Assembly (NCBI RefSeq): GCF_001403875.1
Contig: NZ_LN884297.1
Span: 62,001-126,000, forward strand
Length of the DNA: 64,000 nucleotides
Source of the DNA: Paenibacillus ihumii
GTDB taxonomy: Bacteria > Bacillota > Bacilli > Paenibacillales > Paenibacillaceae
Reading direction: 5' to 3'
A program made the position numbers and the translations under genes. The notes beneath the pieces are model-generated. The model was not told the origin of the DNA and did no database searches. It saw nothing but the letters and a program-made list of their open reading frames with translations. Shown here one piece after another: positions 34,277 to 44,315 of this stretch. The number at the start of each line of letters is the position of its first letter. Within the stretch, counting starts at the first letter, position 1.

Positions 34277-35473
34277 TTAGGCAAACAGCGGATTTACCAA
34301 AAGATGCGGTCTATTTGTGCCTATGTATAGACGGGGCACACGATGAGCCAACATACAAATCAATTCATAGGGAATGGTGCCGAGCATGGAGGCCAGTTCG
34401 TCCGCTGTAATCGTTGCACCGGACTGCTGGCCGATGAGCACAACCTCCTCACCGACTTGGATTTCTTCAGCTTCTTCAGCTAAAGATTGTAGCGAAACCA
34501 TACATTGGTCCATGCAAATCGTTCCCACAACGGGGACGCGTCGTCCGCGAATGAGTACCTGCGCCTTACCGCCAAGCATCCGTGAATATCCATCGGCATA
34601 GCCTATCGGCAGCGTTGCGATAACCTCTTCCCGCTCCGTCACGTATTTCGCTCCATAGCTGACGGAGGAATGCGGCGGCAATGTCTTCACATGCACCGTT
34701 TCCGTCTTAAGAGACAAAACAGGCTGAAGCAGAACCTGCTCCTTATGAACCTCATCTGACGGGTAGAGACCATACAAAGCGATGCCGATCCGCACCATCT
34801 GGCACGAAATTTCCGGTAAGTCAATTGCAATCGCGCTGTTGCCTGTATGTATAATCGGGATATCCAAATCATAATGCTTCAGCGCATGAACTACATTCTG
34901 AAAAAGCCGGTATTGTTCCAATGTATAGCTCTTATTTTGTTCATCCGCTGTAGCAAAGTGGGTAAATAAGCCCTCCACCTCCAATTGCGGCAGGCTCATC
35001 GCATCACGGATGAAATCCAACGCCTCATCTCCAGGCAGGAGTCCGAGGCGCCCCATACCGGAATCGATTTTGATATGGACCTTCAATTTGCCAGGATACT
35101 CGCCGGGATCAATTGCCTTGATCGCGTCAAGCACTTCCTTGCTGAAGAGCGTAAGCGTGATTCCATTCTCCCACGCTGCACGTATTCCGTGCGGAGGGGT
35201 ATATCCCAGAACTAGAATCGGAATGGCCAGACCTGCTTGACGCAGCTCCAAGGCTTCGTCCAGGAAGGCTACGCTCAGATAGTCAGCCCCATAGCGCTCA
35301 AGTTCTTTGGCGATAGGAACAGCGCCATGTCCATATGCATTGGCCTTAACGCAGGCTAACAGCTTCATGTCAAACGGTATTCTTCTCCGAAGAGCAGTAT
35401 AGTTGGCATAAAGCGCGTCTAAATCGATTTCGGCATGGGTAGGTCGATACTTCACTTGCACTTTGTAGGTCAC
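34277..35473 (-). CDS. alr: Alanine racemase
   Basis: 398-residue PLP enzyme making D-alanine for peptidoglycan. The PLP lysine is Lys43 in CVKANAYGHGA and the second catalytic base is the Tyr in SVSYGAKYV (about 276). The C-terminal beta-domain contains VPVVGTICMDQCMV. The ribosome site (GAGAAGGTGACC) places the ATG at 35473. The order lolA-like lipoprotein, alr, ndoAI, ndoA matches B. subtilis ydcC-alrA-ndoAI-ndoA. Confidence 0.96.
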   Translation of the reverse strand: MTYKVQVKYRPTHAEIDLDALYANYTALRRRIPFDMKLLACVKANAYGHGAVPIAKELERYGADYLSVAFLDEALELRQAGLAIPILVLGYTPPHGIRAAWENGITLTLFSKEVLDAIKAIDPGEYPGKLKVHIKIDSGMGRLGLLPGDEALDFIRDAMSLPQLEVEGLFTHFATADEQNKSYTLEQYRLFQNVVHALKHYDLDIPIIHTGNSAIAIDLPEISCQMVRIGIALYGLYPSDEVHKEQVLLQPVLSLKTETVHVKTLPPHSSVSYGAKYVTEREEVIATLPIGYADGYSRMLGGKAQVLIRGRRVPVVGTICMDQCMVSLQSLAEEAEEIQVGEEVVLIGQQSGATITADELASMLGTIPYELICMLAHRVPRLYIGTNRPHLLVNPLFA

Positions 35474-35629
35474 CTTCTCTAATGAGTGAAAAATCCATCA
35501 TCAAACAATACATTAATCGTAATGTTCCTGAAGGCGACTGTCAATTATACAGAATAAACCATTTTGTGCATATGAAGTTATTTTAAACCATAATCCTCTT
35601 TTATCCAAATAAAAGAAGAGACAGACCGA

Positions 35630-35667
35630 CGGGTTCGGGTAGCTCCTACTGCCTATCCGAAGAACCG
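35630..35667 (-). terminator. Probable terminator of the lipoprotein gene
   Basis: An imperfect stem (CGGGTTCGGGTAG with CTATCCGAAGAACCG) is followed on the minus strand by a pyrimidine-rich TCTCTTCTTTTATTT stretch. It starts 20 bp after the stop. Confidence 0.45.
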
Positions 35668-35687
35668 CAAGTCCGCCAGCCTCTTAC

Positions 35688-36791
35688 TCATTTACCCGTT
35701 TGCTCCTCCATAGACGCGGCGATTTTTACCATTTCGCTCACGGGAAGATTGTCGCTTGTAATGCGGAATTCCAGCCCATCCATCGTCCAGGTTAGAGTCT
35801 GCAGCTCATCGCCTGTCAACAGGCCGGCCGTAAACCCGAGATCGATGACTGTTCCGGCTACCAGTGAAGCGGTGCGATCCGGGGAACGGGATTCGGCCAA
35901 TGTGAATTGGTATGTACCGTCATAACGGAGCAGCACGCTGCTTCTATCACTATCATCTACGACTTTGTCATCTTTATACACAACGCCCTCCGGCAAATAT
36001 GTCGGAAGAATAACGCCGAACGGCTCACTTAGCGCCGGAGCTGCTGGCCCCTGCGCTTCTGCTCCCTGATCCTCAGCGTCTGGTCCGGAGGCCTCCTTGC
36101 TCTCGACGAGCATTCCGTTCTCGTCCACCTCGAGGAGCGTTCCTTTTGAGTGTTGACCCGCCGTATCCAGGTTATGCTGCATATCAAAGGATTTATCATC
36201 AAACTTGGCATCAAAATTAAACTTATCAAATTTCACTTCGACCACGACCTTCGCTTCGGCATCTGAGACCTGGACCTGCTTTGGCGCATAGTCATTTTTG
36301 GCCAGCCATATTTTTTGCCGAACAAGGGCATGGGTATTGTAATTTGCAGCCACATCGAACACATAGCTATCCTTATCGCTTACAAATTGGCGAGTGTTGT
36401 CGCTAAGGATGCTTCGCACAAGCGTCTGGTACAGGTAGACCTGACCTTGGTTTTCGGGCCAGTCGCTTTGAAAGCGGAAGCTCTTGTTCAAGCTCGGCGT
36501 CAACACGTAGACCCCCTGATCGTTCTTGAGAACGATTTGCGTAATGTCCTTCTGAGCATTCGTCAGGGCAATCCGATAATAAGACGGATTCTGATACCAT
36601 ACCTCTACCTTATACTCCTGGGGCTTATCCCCCGTATGAAGCGTCATCGTTCCCGAGCCTTGGTAGCTCTCCAGCTTCGTAACAACTTTGTCCAAATCCT
36701 TGACAACACCATCAGCGTCCTTCTTGCCGCACCCGCTCAGCACTGCGCTCAAGCATATCACTATGACTAACGCCCAAGTGATCCGTCGCAT
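35688..36791 (-). CDS. LolA-like lipoprotein (YdcC-type)
   Basis: 367 residues with a lipoprotein signal peptide (VIVICLSAVLSGCGKK, Cys near 21). The mature part shows the LolA/YdcC-like fold: KLESYQGSGTMTLH, then YRIALTNAQKDITQIVLKN and VYVLTPSLNKSFRFQ. A C-terminal ~120-residue domain follows an acidic linker. In Bacillales this protein stands upstream of alr. Its role in the envelope is not established. GAGGGGATGATCTC precedes the ATG. Confidence 0.9.
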   Translation of the reverse strand: MRRITWALVIVICLSAVLSGCGKKDADGVVKDLDKVVTKLESYQGSGTMTLHTGDKPQEYKVEVWYQNPSYYRIALTNAQKDITQIVLKNDQGVYVLTPSLNKSFRFQSDWPENQGQVYLYQTLVRSILSDNTRQFVSDKDSYVFDVAANYNTHALVRQKIWLAKNDYAPKQVQVSDAEAKVVVEVKFDKFNFDAKFDDKSFDMQHNLDTAGQHSKGTLLEVDENGMLVESKEASGPDAEDQGAEAQGPAAPALSEPFGVILPTYLPEGVVYKDDKVVDDSDRSSVLLRYDGTYQFTLAESRSPDRTASLVAGTVIDLGFTAGLLTGDELQTLTWTMDGLEFRITSDNLPVSEMVKIAASMEEQTGK

Positions 36792-36999
36792 GAGATCATC
36801 CCCTCTGCAGATTGATTTCCTAAACTGATAACATGTCTATGAGGGAACTTGGCCGATTATGCGGACTAGTTAGACAAGGGTGAACAGGTAGGCGATGCCA
36901 CGTGCCGACGAACGGTAAACTGTTCGGAATTCCGTTGAGATTAGGCTGCTCGGGGATGAGGTTTATGAAGAACTGGGCCCAATAGAATGTTATAAATAG
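36792..36999. other. Intergenic, nothing recognised
   Basis: The roughly 210 bp upstream of the lipoprotein gene hold no ORF or RNA motif. They probably contain its promoter. Confidence 0.3.
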
Positions 37000-37030
37000 A
37001 AGAATAAGCCCTATGAATTCTCATAAGGCT
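37000..37030 (-). terminator. Terminator of the FlxA-like gene
   Basis: AGCCCTATGA (37007-37016) pairs with TCATAAGGCT (37021-37030) apart from one mismatch. On the minus strand TATTCTTCTATTT follows. Confidence 0.6.
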
Positions 37031-37072
37031 CCTTTCAATGATGATGTCCCTTTACTCCAATTTGATCAGTCT

Positions 37073-37429
37073 TCATAATTTAATATCTATAAAACCATTG
37101 TTTTGCTTTGGCTGGCGATCGGGTTGAATCAAGTCGCTTGGCGACGGTGGAAGCGGGGCTTCCCCCATTTCAACTGCGGACTTTTTTTGTTTTTCCATTT
37201 CCATCTTTTTTTTCATCAGCTGCTGAATTTGAAGATCGATTAAATTGATTTCCATTTTGAGCGCTTTGATTTTTTCCTCTTTAACTTTTTGTTCATCATC
37301 ACTATGAATAACATCGGCAATTTTTTGAAAAATAGCTTCTTTTCGCCTGTTCAGCATTTGAATTTGTTTGTCGATGCTGGCCTGTCCGCTTGTAATTCCA
37401 CTCATTGGAAGCGCAGCAGATACCTTCAT
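37073..37429 (-). CDS. FlxA-like coiled-coil protein
   Basis: 118 residues. It has two amphipathic, Lys/Glu/Gln-rich helices (residues 17-50 and 50-90, for example EEKIKALKMEINLIDLQIQQ) likely to form a coiled coil, then a Pro-rich tail (PLPPSPSDLIQPDRQP). This resembles the FlxA-like family, whose function is poorly known. AAGGAGGCTTC precedes the ATG. Confidence 0.75.
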   Translation of the reverse strand: MKVSAALPMSGITSGQASIDKQIQMLNRRKEAIFQKIADVIHSDDEQKVKEEKIKALKMEINLIDLQIQQLMKKKMEMEKQKKSAVEMGEAPLPPSPSDLIQPDRQPKQNNGFIDIKL

Positions 37430-37469
37430 GTAAGAAGCCTCCTTATATTAAGAAATACTCGCATTAGTT

Positions 37470-37625
37470 CTACCCTAATATATATATCGGAAATTTGCCG
37501 TCCATATTGAATTGCTTAATGGCGACCCTTTTGAACTGAATTTCCAGCATACTAACTCGACTAACGGCTTCTGATGTTGCCGTTGCCGGTCTAGCAGCAA
37601 GGAACGATTCAAGGATCCCAGCCAT
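37470..37625 (-). CDS. Possible small ORF overlapping the response-regulator end
   Basis: 51 codons in another frame, beginning at an ATG 17 bp before the regulator's stop codon (MAGILESFLAARPATATSEA). They end just upstream of the FlxA-like gene's ribosome site. No ribosome site of its own is seen, so it could only be translated by coupling. It may equally be a chance frame or a frameshifted remnant. Low confidence. Confidence 0.25.
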   Translation of the reverse strand: MAGILESFLAARPATATSEAVSRVSMLEIQFKRVAIKQFNMDGKFPIYILG

Positions 37626-38475
37626 TCAAAAATAATACGTCAAAGGATTCTTTCAAATGGATAGACCACGCATAGTCCTTATCATTAAATAAGGGGCCTG
37701 CGTATAAATCATGCATAAGTTGCAGCTGATCTGCCGTCAAATCCCTTTGAGCGGACAATCCTCTAATGATATGGAAATCAATTTCCGCCTCTCCCTCTAC
37801 TTCGAGCACATAGCCTTCATTAATTACCCTAATCGACAAAGGTAAGGAATATTTCTCAAACGTCTTTTTCATGCGGTAAATCGTATTGTAGACATTATGT
37901 ATGGCTCTGGAACTATCCATCTCCGGCCATAGCATATCCGCAATGATCCATTTGTTTACAATCTGCCCTTCCTTCACGATAAAATAAGCAAACATTTCTT
38001 CTGTTTTTTTAGTTGGCCACTTCACGATTTCTCCGGCTTTATTTGTCGTTTGAAACGAACCGAAGCATTGCACCTTCATAACAGACGCTCTGGATTCTAT
38101 AGATTGTATCGCCAATAATTTTTTTATCTTTTCCAATTTGGATGCGACGGAGTCGATCGCTTTACGCGTAATCGGCTTCAGCAAATAATCCACTGCCTCG
38201 ACGCGAAAAGCCTCTAGCGCATACTCTCGGTAAGCCGTCGTAAAAACGATTTGCATGAACTCATTCTTTACTTGCTCCGCCAATTGCAGGCCATTTATAC
38301 CCGGCATACCAATGTCGATAAAAAGCACGTCAGCCTCCAAGCCCGGAATGTCTTGCAAAGCCTCGAGCGGATCAGAATAAGCCCCGACAAGCTCATACTT
38401 CGGATGCTCGCCTACATATCTTTTCATCATATTTAGGGAAAGCAATTCATCCTCTACGATAACTGTTCTAAGCAT
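37609..38475 (-). CDS. Response regulator with SARP-type output domain, short C-terminus
   Basis: 288 residues. The CheY-like receiver (residues 1-120) has acidic VEDE, phospho-acceptor Asp in VLFIDIGMPGING, Thr in FTTAYREYALEAF and Lys in DYLLKPI. Then a winged-helix DNA-binding domain (FGSFQTTNKAGEIVKWPTKK, MLWPEMDSSRAIHNVYNTIY) and the start of a bacterial transcriptional activator domain (YAGPLFNDKDYAWS). It stops about 20 residues after YAWS, whereas I expect relatives to continue for some 80-100 residues, so the C-terminus looks truncated. No cognate kinase is adjacent. It is divergent from a chemotaxis receptor. Confidence 0.85.
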   Translation of the reverse strand: MLRTVIVEDELLSLNMMKRYVGEHPKYELVGAYSDPLEALQDIPGLEADVLFIDIGMPGINGLQLAEQVKNEFMQIVFTTAYREYALEAFRVEAVDYLLKPITRKAIDSVASKLEKIKKLLAIQSIESRASVMKVQCFGSFQTTNKAGEIVKWPTKKTEEMFAYFIVKEGQIVNKWIIADMLWPEMDSSRAIHNVYNTIYRMKKTFEKYSLPLSIRVINEGYVLEVEGEAEIDFHIIRGLSAQRDLTADQLQLMHDLYAGPLFNDKDYAWSIHLKESFDVLFLNGWDP

Positions 38476-38721
38476 GACATTTACCTACTCTCAAGCTTAT
38501 TTATGTCGCGGTGACGAAGCGCGGTCAAAGAGCAGTACATTTTGTGAGAATTCTGTGAGTCAAACGATGTATGATCGTACATTATGCCCAAAATAACGAG
38601 TCGCCGAGTTGAACCTTATTCCATGGGGATTTGAATACTAATTCGGCCAATACCGTCCGTTAATTAATAGTTTCACAAATTTGTAACTAAAAACATCAAT
38701 AAAGGAAGGTTTGAAACCAAG

Positions 38722-40275
38722 ATGAAGTTGAAGCATTTGCAAAAAAATTCAATCATGCTCATTTTGTCCAGCGTCTCTATATTTCTATCGCTAGGAACAC
38801 ATGCCGCACACAAATATACGTCTTTATTCGATGCCCACAAAGCGTTGAACGGCATCAGCAATTTGACACAGGGGCTATCCTTGTTCAAGAATCTGCTCTT
38901 TCTCATTCCAATTATCCTGCTGGCCTGGAGCCTCTTTATTTACCGGAAAAATGCACAGTCCCCGGCTTTGCCCTGGCTGGTCAGCACAACGCTGACATTC
39001 AGCAGCATTTCCATTATAGCTGGCGGTGACGGATTCGTAGAATACCATTTCTCCATATTCATGACGATCGTCATTATCGCCTACTATGAAAATATCAAAA
39101 TCCTAATCTACAGCACCGCGATATTCACACTGCACCATTTGGCCGGCTACTTCTGGTTCCCGCAGCTGCTCTGCGGCACATCCGACTACCGCTTCTCACT
39201 GCTGCTCATCCATGCCCTCTATTTGATTCTTACGAGCGGTGCAACGATCTGGTTCGTCTATTCCAAGAAAATACATACCGGCGAATATGAAAGAACGGTG
39301 GCTTCCCAGCAGAAGGCCATCGACGAAGTTCTCCGCAACATGAACGCTTCCAGCGAATCGGTGCTGAAGGCAGTTGCCCAGCTTCTGTCCGGCGCCAGCC
39401 AGTCCGCCAAGGCCAGTCAAGAAATCGTAGTCTCCATAGAAACGATCTCGATGGGGGCATACGAGCAGTCGAATAAGCTGGGCTCAGGGGTTAACAGCGT
39501 TCAAACCATGCTGGAGCAGGTAGAGCATATTAATGATAACGCCAATAGGGTCACGGAGAATTCTCAGGCAACCTCGCTCCAGGTTACTGCCGGACAGGAG
39601 AGAATTCATTCGCTGGCAGGCCAGATTCAGGTTATTACTTCCGCCGTCAACCACGTGAACGAGGTCATCCATCAGCTCGCAGACAGCTCGCGGGAAATCG
39701 AGAAGCTTGTGGATCTTATTTCATCCATCGCGGATCAAACCAACCTGCTGGCGCTGAACGCCTCGATCGAAGCGGCCCGGGCGGGAGAGCATGGAAGCGG
39801 CTTTGCCGTAGTCGCTGCAGAGGTCCGCAAGCTGGCCGGCCAATCGAATGATTCCGCTGCCGAAATCCACAGAAACGTCCAGACCTTCCAGGGCCGCATT
39901 GATCAGGTGTTGAGCGAGATGAACCTCAGCTTGGGAGAAGTGGAGAAGGGACTGGAGCAACTTGCGGAAACGCAGCATGTCTTCGAAGAAATTTCAGAAT
40001 CATCGAGCAAAGTGGATCTGCAAATCAAGGAAATGTCCGTTGCAACCGACTTGCTGCTTAAGCACTCTAAGCAAACCAATGACATGATGATGCAGACGTC
40101 GGAGATCACCTCGGCCTTCTTCGCGAACATCGAAAAAATATTATCCGCCGCAGAAGAACAATCCGCTTCCTCCGACTCGGTCCATGATATCGCCGTGGAA
40201 TTGGAATCACTCGTTACCGAGCTCGGCGCGATCGTGAAGAGCATCAGAATGAGTTTATCGGCCGATGAATCCTAG
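38722..40275 (+). CDS. Methyl-accepting chemotaxis protein with multi-spanning N-terminus
   Basis: 517 residues. Five or six hydrophobic segments fill about residues 10-185, without a large extracellular domain, which suggests sensing within or near the membrane. No HAMP domain is obvious. The cytoplasmic signalling domain contains the hairpin tip [20 protein letters not shown] (about 335-355). Its C-terminus is poor in a CheR-docking pentapeptide. GGAAGG is 13 bp before ATG38722. It shares a bidirectional terminator with the convergent SLH protein gene. Confidence 0.93.
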   Translation: MKLKHLQKNSIMLILSSVSIFLSLGTHAAHKYTSLFDAHKALNGISNLTQGLSLFKNLLFLIPIILLAWSLFIYRKNAQSPALPWLVSTTLTFSSISIIAGGDGFVEYHFSIFMTIVIIAYYENIKILIYSTAIFTLHHLAGYFWFPQLLCGTSDYRFSLLLIHALYLILTSGATIWFVYSKKIHTGEYERTVASQQKAIDEVLRNMNASSESVLKAVAQLLSGASQSAKASQEIVVSIETISMGAYEQSNKLGSGVNSVQTMLEQVEHINDNANRVTENSQATSLQVTAGQERIHSLAGQIQVITSAVNHVNEVIHQLADSSREIEKLVDLISSIADQTNLLALNASIEAARAGEHGSGFAVVAAEVRKLAGQSNDSAAEIHRNVQTFQGRIDQVLSEMNLSLGEVEKGLEQLAETQHVFEEISESSSKVDLQIKEMSVATDLLLKHSKQTNDMMMQTSEITSAFFANIEKILSAAEEQSASSDSVHDIAVELESLVTELGAIVKSIRMSLSADES

Positions 40276-40284
40276 CCAGACTGC

Positions 40285-40323
40285 AAAAAGAAGGCATACG
40301 GCGCTTAGAGCCGTATGCCTTCT
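40285..40323. terminator. Bidirectional terminator between chemotaxis receptor and SLH genes
   Basis: A 14-bp perfect stem (40289-40302 with 40310-40323) has a 7-nt loop. A five-A run on the left gives a T run for minus-strand transcripts. The stem lies 13 bp after the receptor stop and 21 bp after the SLH stop. Confidence 0.85.
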
Positions 40324-40344
40324 TGATAATCCTACGCAAACCTG

Positions 40345-43300
40345 CTATTCAAATTGTGTAATAAGCTTCAACAATACAACGGCAGCCTCTCCTCTTGTCG
40401 TCAGCGCCTGCGGCTGGAAGCGAATGTCGGGTGTGCCAATCATAATCCTCTGCTCCGTTACCCGCAGAACGGCCTGCTGCGCCCATCCGGAAATACGGTC
40501 AGCATCCCCGTACAACAGACTGCCAGTTCCTTGCGCAGCATCATCGATAGCCGTTGGCCACCTCGAAGCGCTGGCTTGAGCCAGGATTACCGCCAATTGT
40601 TCGCGCGTAATCGGCGCATCCGGAGCGAATACGCGGTCACCGTAGCCGTGAATCAGCCCATAGTGCTGTGCTGCGGCAATGGTCTTCTGCGCCCAATGTC
40701 CTTGCACATCGTCAAACACAGGGGCGTACCTTCCGGAATCCGGCGCCTCTAATTTCAGAACCCGAACCAGCATAGTGACGAACTCGGCTCTCGTTAGCTC
40801 GCGGCCAGGCTGAAAGCTTCCATCAGGATAACCTTTAACATAACCCCTCCTTGCAAGCTCACGGATCGCTCCACCAGCCCAATGTCCATCAATATCGCTT
40901 AAGGATACCTGGCTATTATTATCGCTGCATCTGGCTCCCGCCGAGCATTCAAGTTCAACCTCCGGAAGACCAGGCTTGGAATAATCTCCTGTCTCCTTAG
41001 CAGGAGCGGCGGTGTCCCCTTTGGAAGGAGTACCGCTGCTGTTGAAAGGGCTGCCGCCACTAGAAGGCGATCCTCCGTTACTGCCGCTATTGCCCCCGCC
41101 TCCCTGCCCGCCGTCATCAATAATAGGCCGGGGTGTTACTTTCACCGTCCGTACAACCTCTTCAGCTGCATTCCCCGCTGCATCAGAGACGTTATAGCGC
41201 AGTATATACTCGCCGGCAGCACCTGTGTCTACCTGGCCGGACACCCTGATCTTACGGGAAATATCTCCGTCTACATCATCTGCAGCTGCGGCTCCGGGAT
41301 CTTCAAAGGAGCTGCCTTGTACAACGCTTATAATCGGGTCGCCCTTTAACGTAATAACCGGCCGGTTGCGATCAATATTCGCAATTTCGATTTGCTTCAC
41401 TGTTTCATTGCCGGCCTCATCCTTAGCATAGAAGCTGATCCAGCCGTTATCCACAGCGGCTATTTCTGGCAATAGCGGATCCCCGTAAAACTCGAAATAA
41501 GATGACTCATGAAATCCGAACGCCATTTTTTTTGCGACCAAATTCACTGGTGAATATACAGCTGTAGTCACGGTGACGTTCTGGTTCGTAGATGCCGTCG
41601 GAAATACCATAAGCTTAATAACGGGGACATCCCTATGGATATTCGTGATTTCGATCGTTTGTATAGCAGCATTGCCGGCACGATCCTTGGCGTAAACTGT
41701 GTAAATATCATTCAACTCAGCTTCAAAGGAGCCTGATCCCCCAAAATCCGTACCGGCCAGCTCAAAATAACTGACAGGCTGATCTCCAGCCGCCCATTTC
41801 ACTTCACTGATTCCGCTTAAACGGTCATATACGTCGGCGGTTACCGTCACGCTCTGGTTGGTCGGCTGACCGTTCCCAATGCTGAGATGAATCGTTGGCT
41901 CAGTTCCATCATAATGGCTGACCTCAATCGTCTCTACAGCTCCATTTCCCGCGTGATCCTCAGCGTAGATCGTGTATTCTCCATTTCGGCTGACCTGGAA
42001 ATAATCCTGGAACGATCTCCCCCCGCCATTTTGAAAGAACGAAACGGGATGTCGCCCTTCACTCCATTTCAGGGCTGCGTGATCATCCGTATTGTCGTTA
42101 GCAGCAACGGTGATCGTGACAGGCCGATTCGTCCAATCCATTGAATCCAAGCTTACATCCAATCGGGGAGCCTCTATATCAATCCGGCTCACCTCAATAT
42201 CAGCACTAACCTCAAAGCCGGCTTTGTCCCTGGCATATACCGTATAAACTCCGTTCTCATGCACGAGGAATTGGATATCGTCCGTATCCAGGGCAACCCG
42301 CTGCTCATTCGGCCCTTTCTTGGACCATTCCAGCTTGGCGATCCCGCTTCCGTTATCGGAATAGAGGATATTTACGGCAAGCGGCTGATTACTCCAGCTC
42401 GTTGAAGATAAAGAGAGGGAGAGGCTCGGGCCGGTCTTGAAAATATTCGTTACGGACATCGTCTGTACAGTTTCATTCCCTGCATTATCCCTGGCATATA
42501 CCGTATATATGCCATTCTCGGAAACAAGGAAACTGTCGTTAAATACGCTGCCTCCCTGGGCGAAATAGGCAGCATTGAGATCTCCCTTGGCCCACTTCAG
42601 CTCTGCTATTCCGCTCTCCTGATCAAGCGCGCTGACATCAATGATTACATCCTGACTTGTCGGCGCCCCCGTGGACGGCGTTAATGTTAGGCTTGGCGGA
42701 ATGAGATCGATTTGATCGATGGTAATGGTCTGGAACGTCTCATTGCCAACCTGATCCGCGGCATAGACGGTATACTTGCCATTACTACCGGCAAGAAAAT
42801 TATTATTCACGATTAAGGTGCCGCCCGAACGAAAATAATCAGCTGCCTGCTGCCCAGCAGCCCATTTGAACTGCCCCGAATTCAAACCGCTCTGAACGTC
42901 TTCTGCATTGGCCGTAACCGGAATCGGCTGATTCGTCCATCCCTGCTGCGTCGTAAAGACCTCCAGCGTCGGTGCCAGGCGGTCCATATTCGTAACTTCA
43001 GTGACTGCGACGCTTTCATTGCCGACATGGTCTTTCGCGTACCAGGTATACTTCCCGTTATCGGTGGCAATAAAGTAATTTCCAGGCACTGTGGTTCCAT
43101 ATTTCCGCATGGATGTGGCATCATGTTCGCCCTTTAACCATTTTTGTGCAGCAACGCCAGAGCCATCATCTCTGACGGAACCAACGACGTACACATTCTG
43201 CTGCGTCCAATCTGCAGGTGAATGCCTAAAACCAATGATTGGCGGGGTTTTATCAACTTGAACCTTGCTCCCGTCCGTAGTTGTGTCAAGCTGGCCGCGC

Positions 43301-44139
43301 CGCTGTCCTGTTTCGTCCTCATATTCGAGCATAAAGGGGACAGTACCTTCAGGAACGGAGGAATCCAGCGTCAAGGCAGCCTTCCAATTTTTACGGTTGC
43401 CATTTTGCACTGCCTGGACCTCCTGCCCGGCAATTCGTACGACGGGAGGCTTCAGATAGAATGCAGAAGAGATAGATAGCGTCACCGTATCTCCAGCCTG
43501 AGCATACTTCGGAGCATTCGGATTACTCGATGAAATACTCAGTTTCTGTATCGTATCGATGTTTAACGTATAAGTGCCCGAAGATCTGCTGTAATCAAGC
43601 GTTTTGGTCTCGCCGCCCCAAGAGCTCTCAAAAGAACTTAAGGTAGCCCATATCGCTTCCGCTGGAACCGAATCCCCTTCCAGTACAGTGACGCCGTCCA
43701 GGCTGTATCTGTATTTTTGGTTGTAAATCGGATTCTTTTCGCCAAAACCGCCGTCGAAATTGCTGACCGTGATCCATCTGACATCAGTCGGAAGCCCATA
43801 CCAATAGTCCGTGATGAATTTTTTCTCGGTCGTAACTCCGTCACGGCTATAGTAGATTTCTACCCCCTCATCCAAACCTCGGAATGGAAGAAACGTAGCC
43901 CACTTCGCGTTGGAAGGCAGTTGACTAAAGTTTAAATCAATATAGAATAATTCCTTTCCATCGCTATAGCGATGCGACATCGATGCGAATCCGCTCGGAT
44001 TGTAATTAATCATATAGATCGCTTCGGCTTGAATCTGCTCGGCTGAAGCTCTGCTTGCCGGTCCGGCAAATAAGAGCGTCGCGGTAAAACAGACCATCGA
44101 CAACAAACCAATAAAACTTTTTCTACCCGGGTATTTAAT
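40345..44139 (-). CDS. Giant SLH-domain surface protein with Ig-like repeats
   Basis: Cell-wall-associated protein of about 1264 residues. From an ATT codon at 44139, 8 nt after the ribosome-site GGAG, the N-terminus reads IKYPGRKSFIGLLSMVCFTA. This is a complete signal peptide with a basic region and a likely cut after ASA. The conventional TTG at 44106 or ATG at 44097 lose the basic residues and the ribosome site. Residues 270-960 hold about eight ~85-residue Ig-like repeats, each with WTNQPVTVT-like and YTVYARDKAGNETVQTI-like blocks. A DUF5011-like domain follows (VITLKGDPIISVVQG), then a Gly/Ser linker and three C-terminal SLH domains that bind pyruvylated wall polymer. Role: adhesion or surface architecture, inferred. 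Confidence 0.9.
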   Translation of the reverse strand: MKYPGRKSFIGLLSMVCFTATLLFAGPASRASAEQIQAEAIYMINYNPSGFASMSHRYSDGKELFYIDLNFSQLPSNAKWATFLPFRGLDEGVEIYYSRDGVTTEKKFITDYWYGLPTDVRWITVSNFDGGFGEKNPIYNQKYRYSLDGVTVLEGDSVPAEAIWATLSSFESSWGGETKTLDYSRSSGTYTLNIDTIQKLSISSSNPNAPKYAQAGDTVTLSISSAFYLKPPVVRIAGQEVQAVQNGNRKNWKAALTLDSSVPEGTVPFMLEYEDETGQRRGQLDTTTDGSKVQVDKTPPIIGFRHSPADWTQQNVYVVGSVRDDGSGVAAQKWLKGEHDATSMRKYGTTVPGNYFIATDNGKYTWYAKDHVGNESVAVTEVTNMDRLAPTLEVFTTQQGWTNQPIPVTANAEDVQSGLNSGQFKWAAGQQAADYFRSGGTLIVNNNFLAGSNGKYTVYAADQVGNETFQTITIDQIDLIPPSLTLTPSTGAPTSQDVIIDVSALDQESGIAELKWAKGDLNAAYFAQGGSVFNDSFLVSENGIYTVYARDNAGNETVQTMSVTNIFKTGPSLSLSLSSTSWSNQPLAVNILYSDNGSGIAKLEWSKKGPNEQRVALDTDDIQFLVHENGVYTVYARDKAGFEVSADIEVSRIDIEAPRLDVSLDSMDWTNRPVTITVAANDNTDDHAALKWSEGRHPVSFFQNGGGRSFQDYFQVSRNGEYTIYAEDHAGNGAVETIEVSHYDGTEPTIHLSIGNGQPTNQSVTVTADVYDRLSGISEVKWAAGDQPVSYFELAGTDFGGSGSFEAELNDIYTVYAKDRAGNAAIQTIEITNIHRDVPVIKLMVFPTASTNQNVTVTTAVYSPVNLVAKKMAFGFHESSYFEFYGDPLLPEIAAVDNGWISFYAKDEAGNETVKQIEIANIDRNRPVITLKGDPIISVVQGSSFEDPGAAAADDVDGDISRKIRVSGQVDTGAAGEYILRYNVSDAAGNAAEEVVRTVKVTPRPIIDDGGQGGGGNSGSNGGSPSSGGSPFNSSGTPSKGDTAAPAKETGDYSKPGLPEVELECSAGARCSDNNSQVSLSDIDGHWAGGAIRELARRGYVKGYPDGSFQPGRELTRAEFVTMLVRVLKLEAPDSGRYAPVFDDVQGHWAQKTIAAAQHYGLIHGYGDRVFAPDAPITREQLAVILAQASASRWPTAIDDAAQGTGSLLYGDADRISGWAQQAVLRVTEQRIMIGTPDIRFQPQALTTRGEAAVVLLKLITQFE

Positions 44140-44252
44140 AATGTACTCTCCTTTCTGGATCAGCCCGCCCTGACCTATCTCTTTTAAATTGTAGATTGTA
44201 AAAAATGAAATAAATATCCCCCGACCGAGGGATTTTTCCCAACACCTGCATT

Positions 44253-44276
44253 AAAAAAGGACGCCGTCCGGCGTCC
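44253..44276 (-). terminator. Terminator of the pseudokinase-LuxR gene
   Basis: GGACGCC and GGCGTCC pair around a GTCC loop (44259-44276), with six Ts following on the minus strand. Confidence 0.88.
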
Positions 44277-44315
44277 CTTCACTCTTTCAAAACCAAGCTT
44301 AAAATATAGCGCTCG

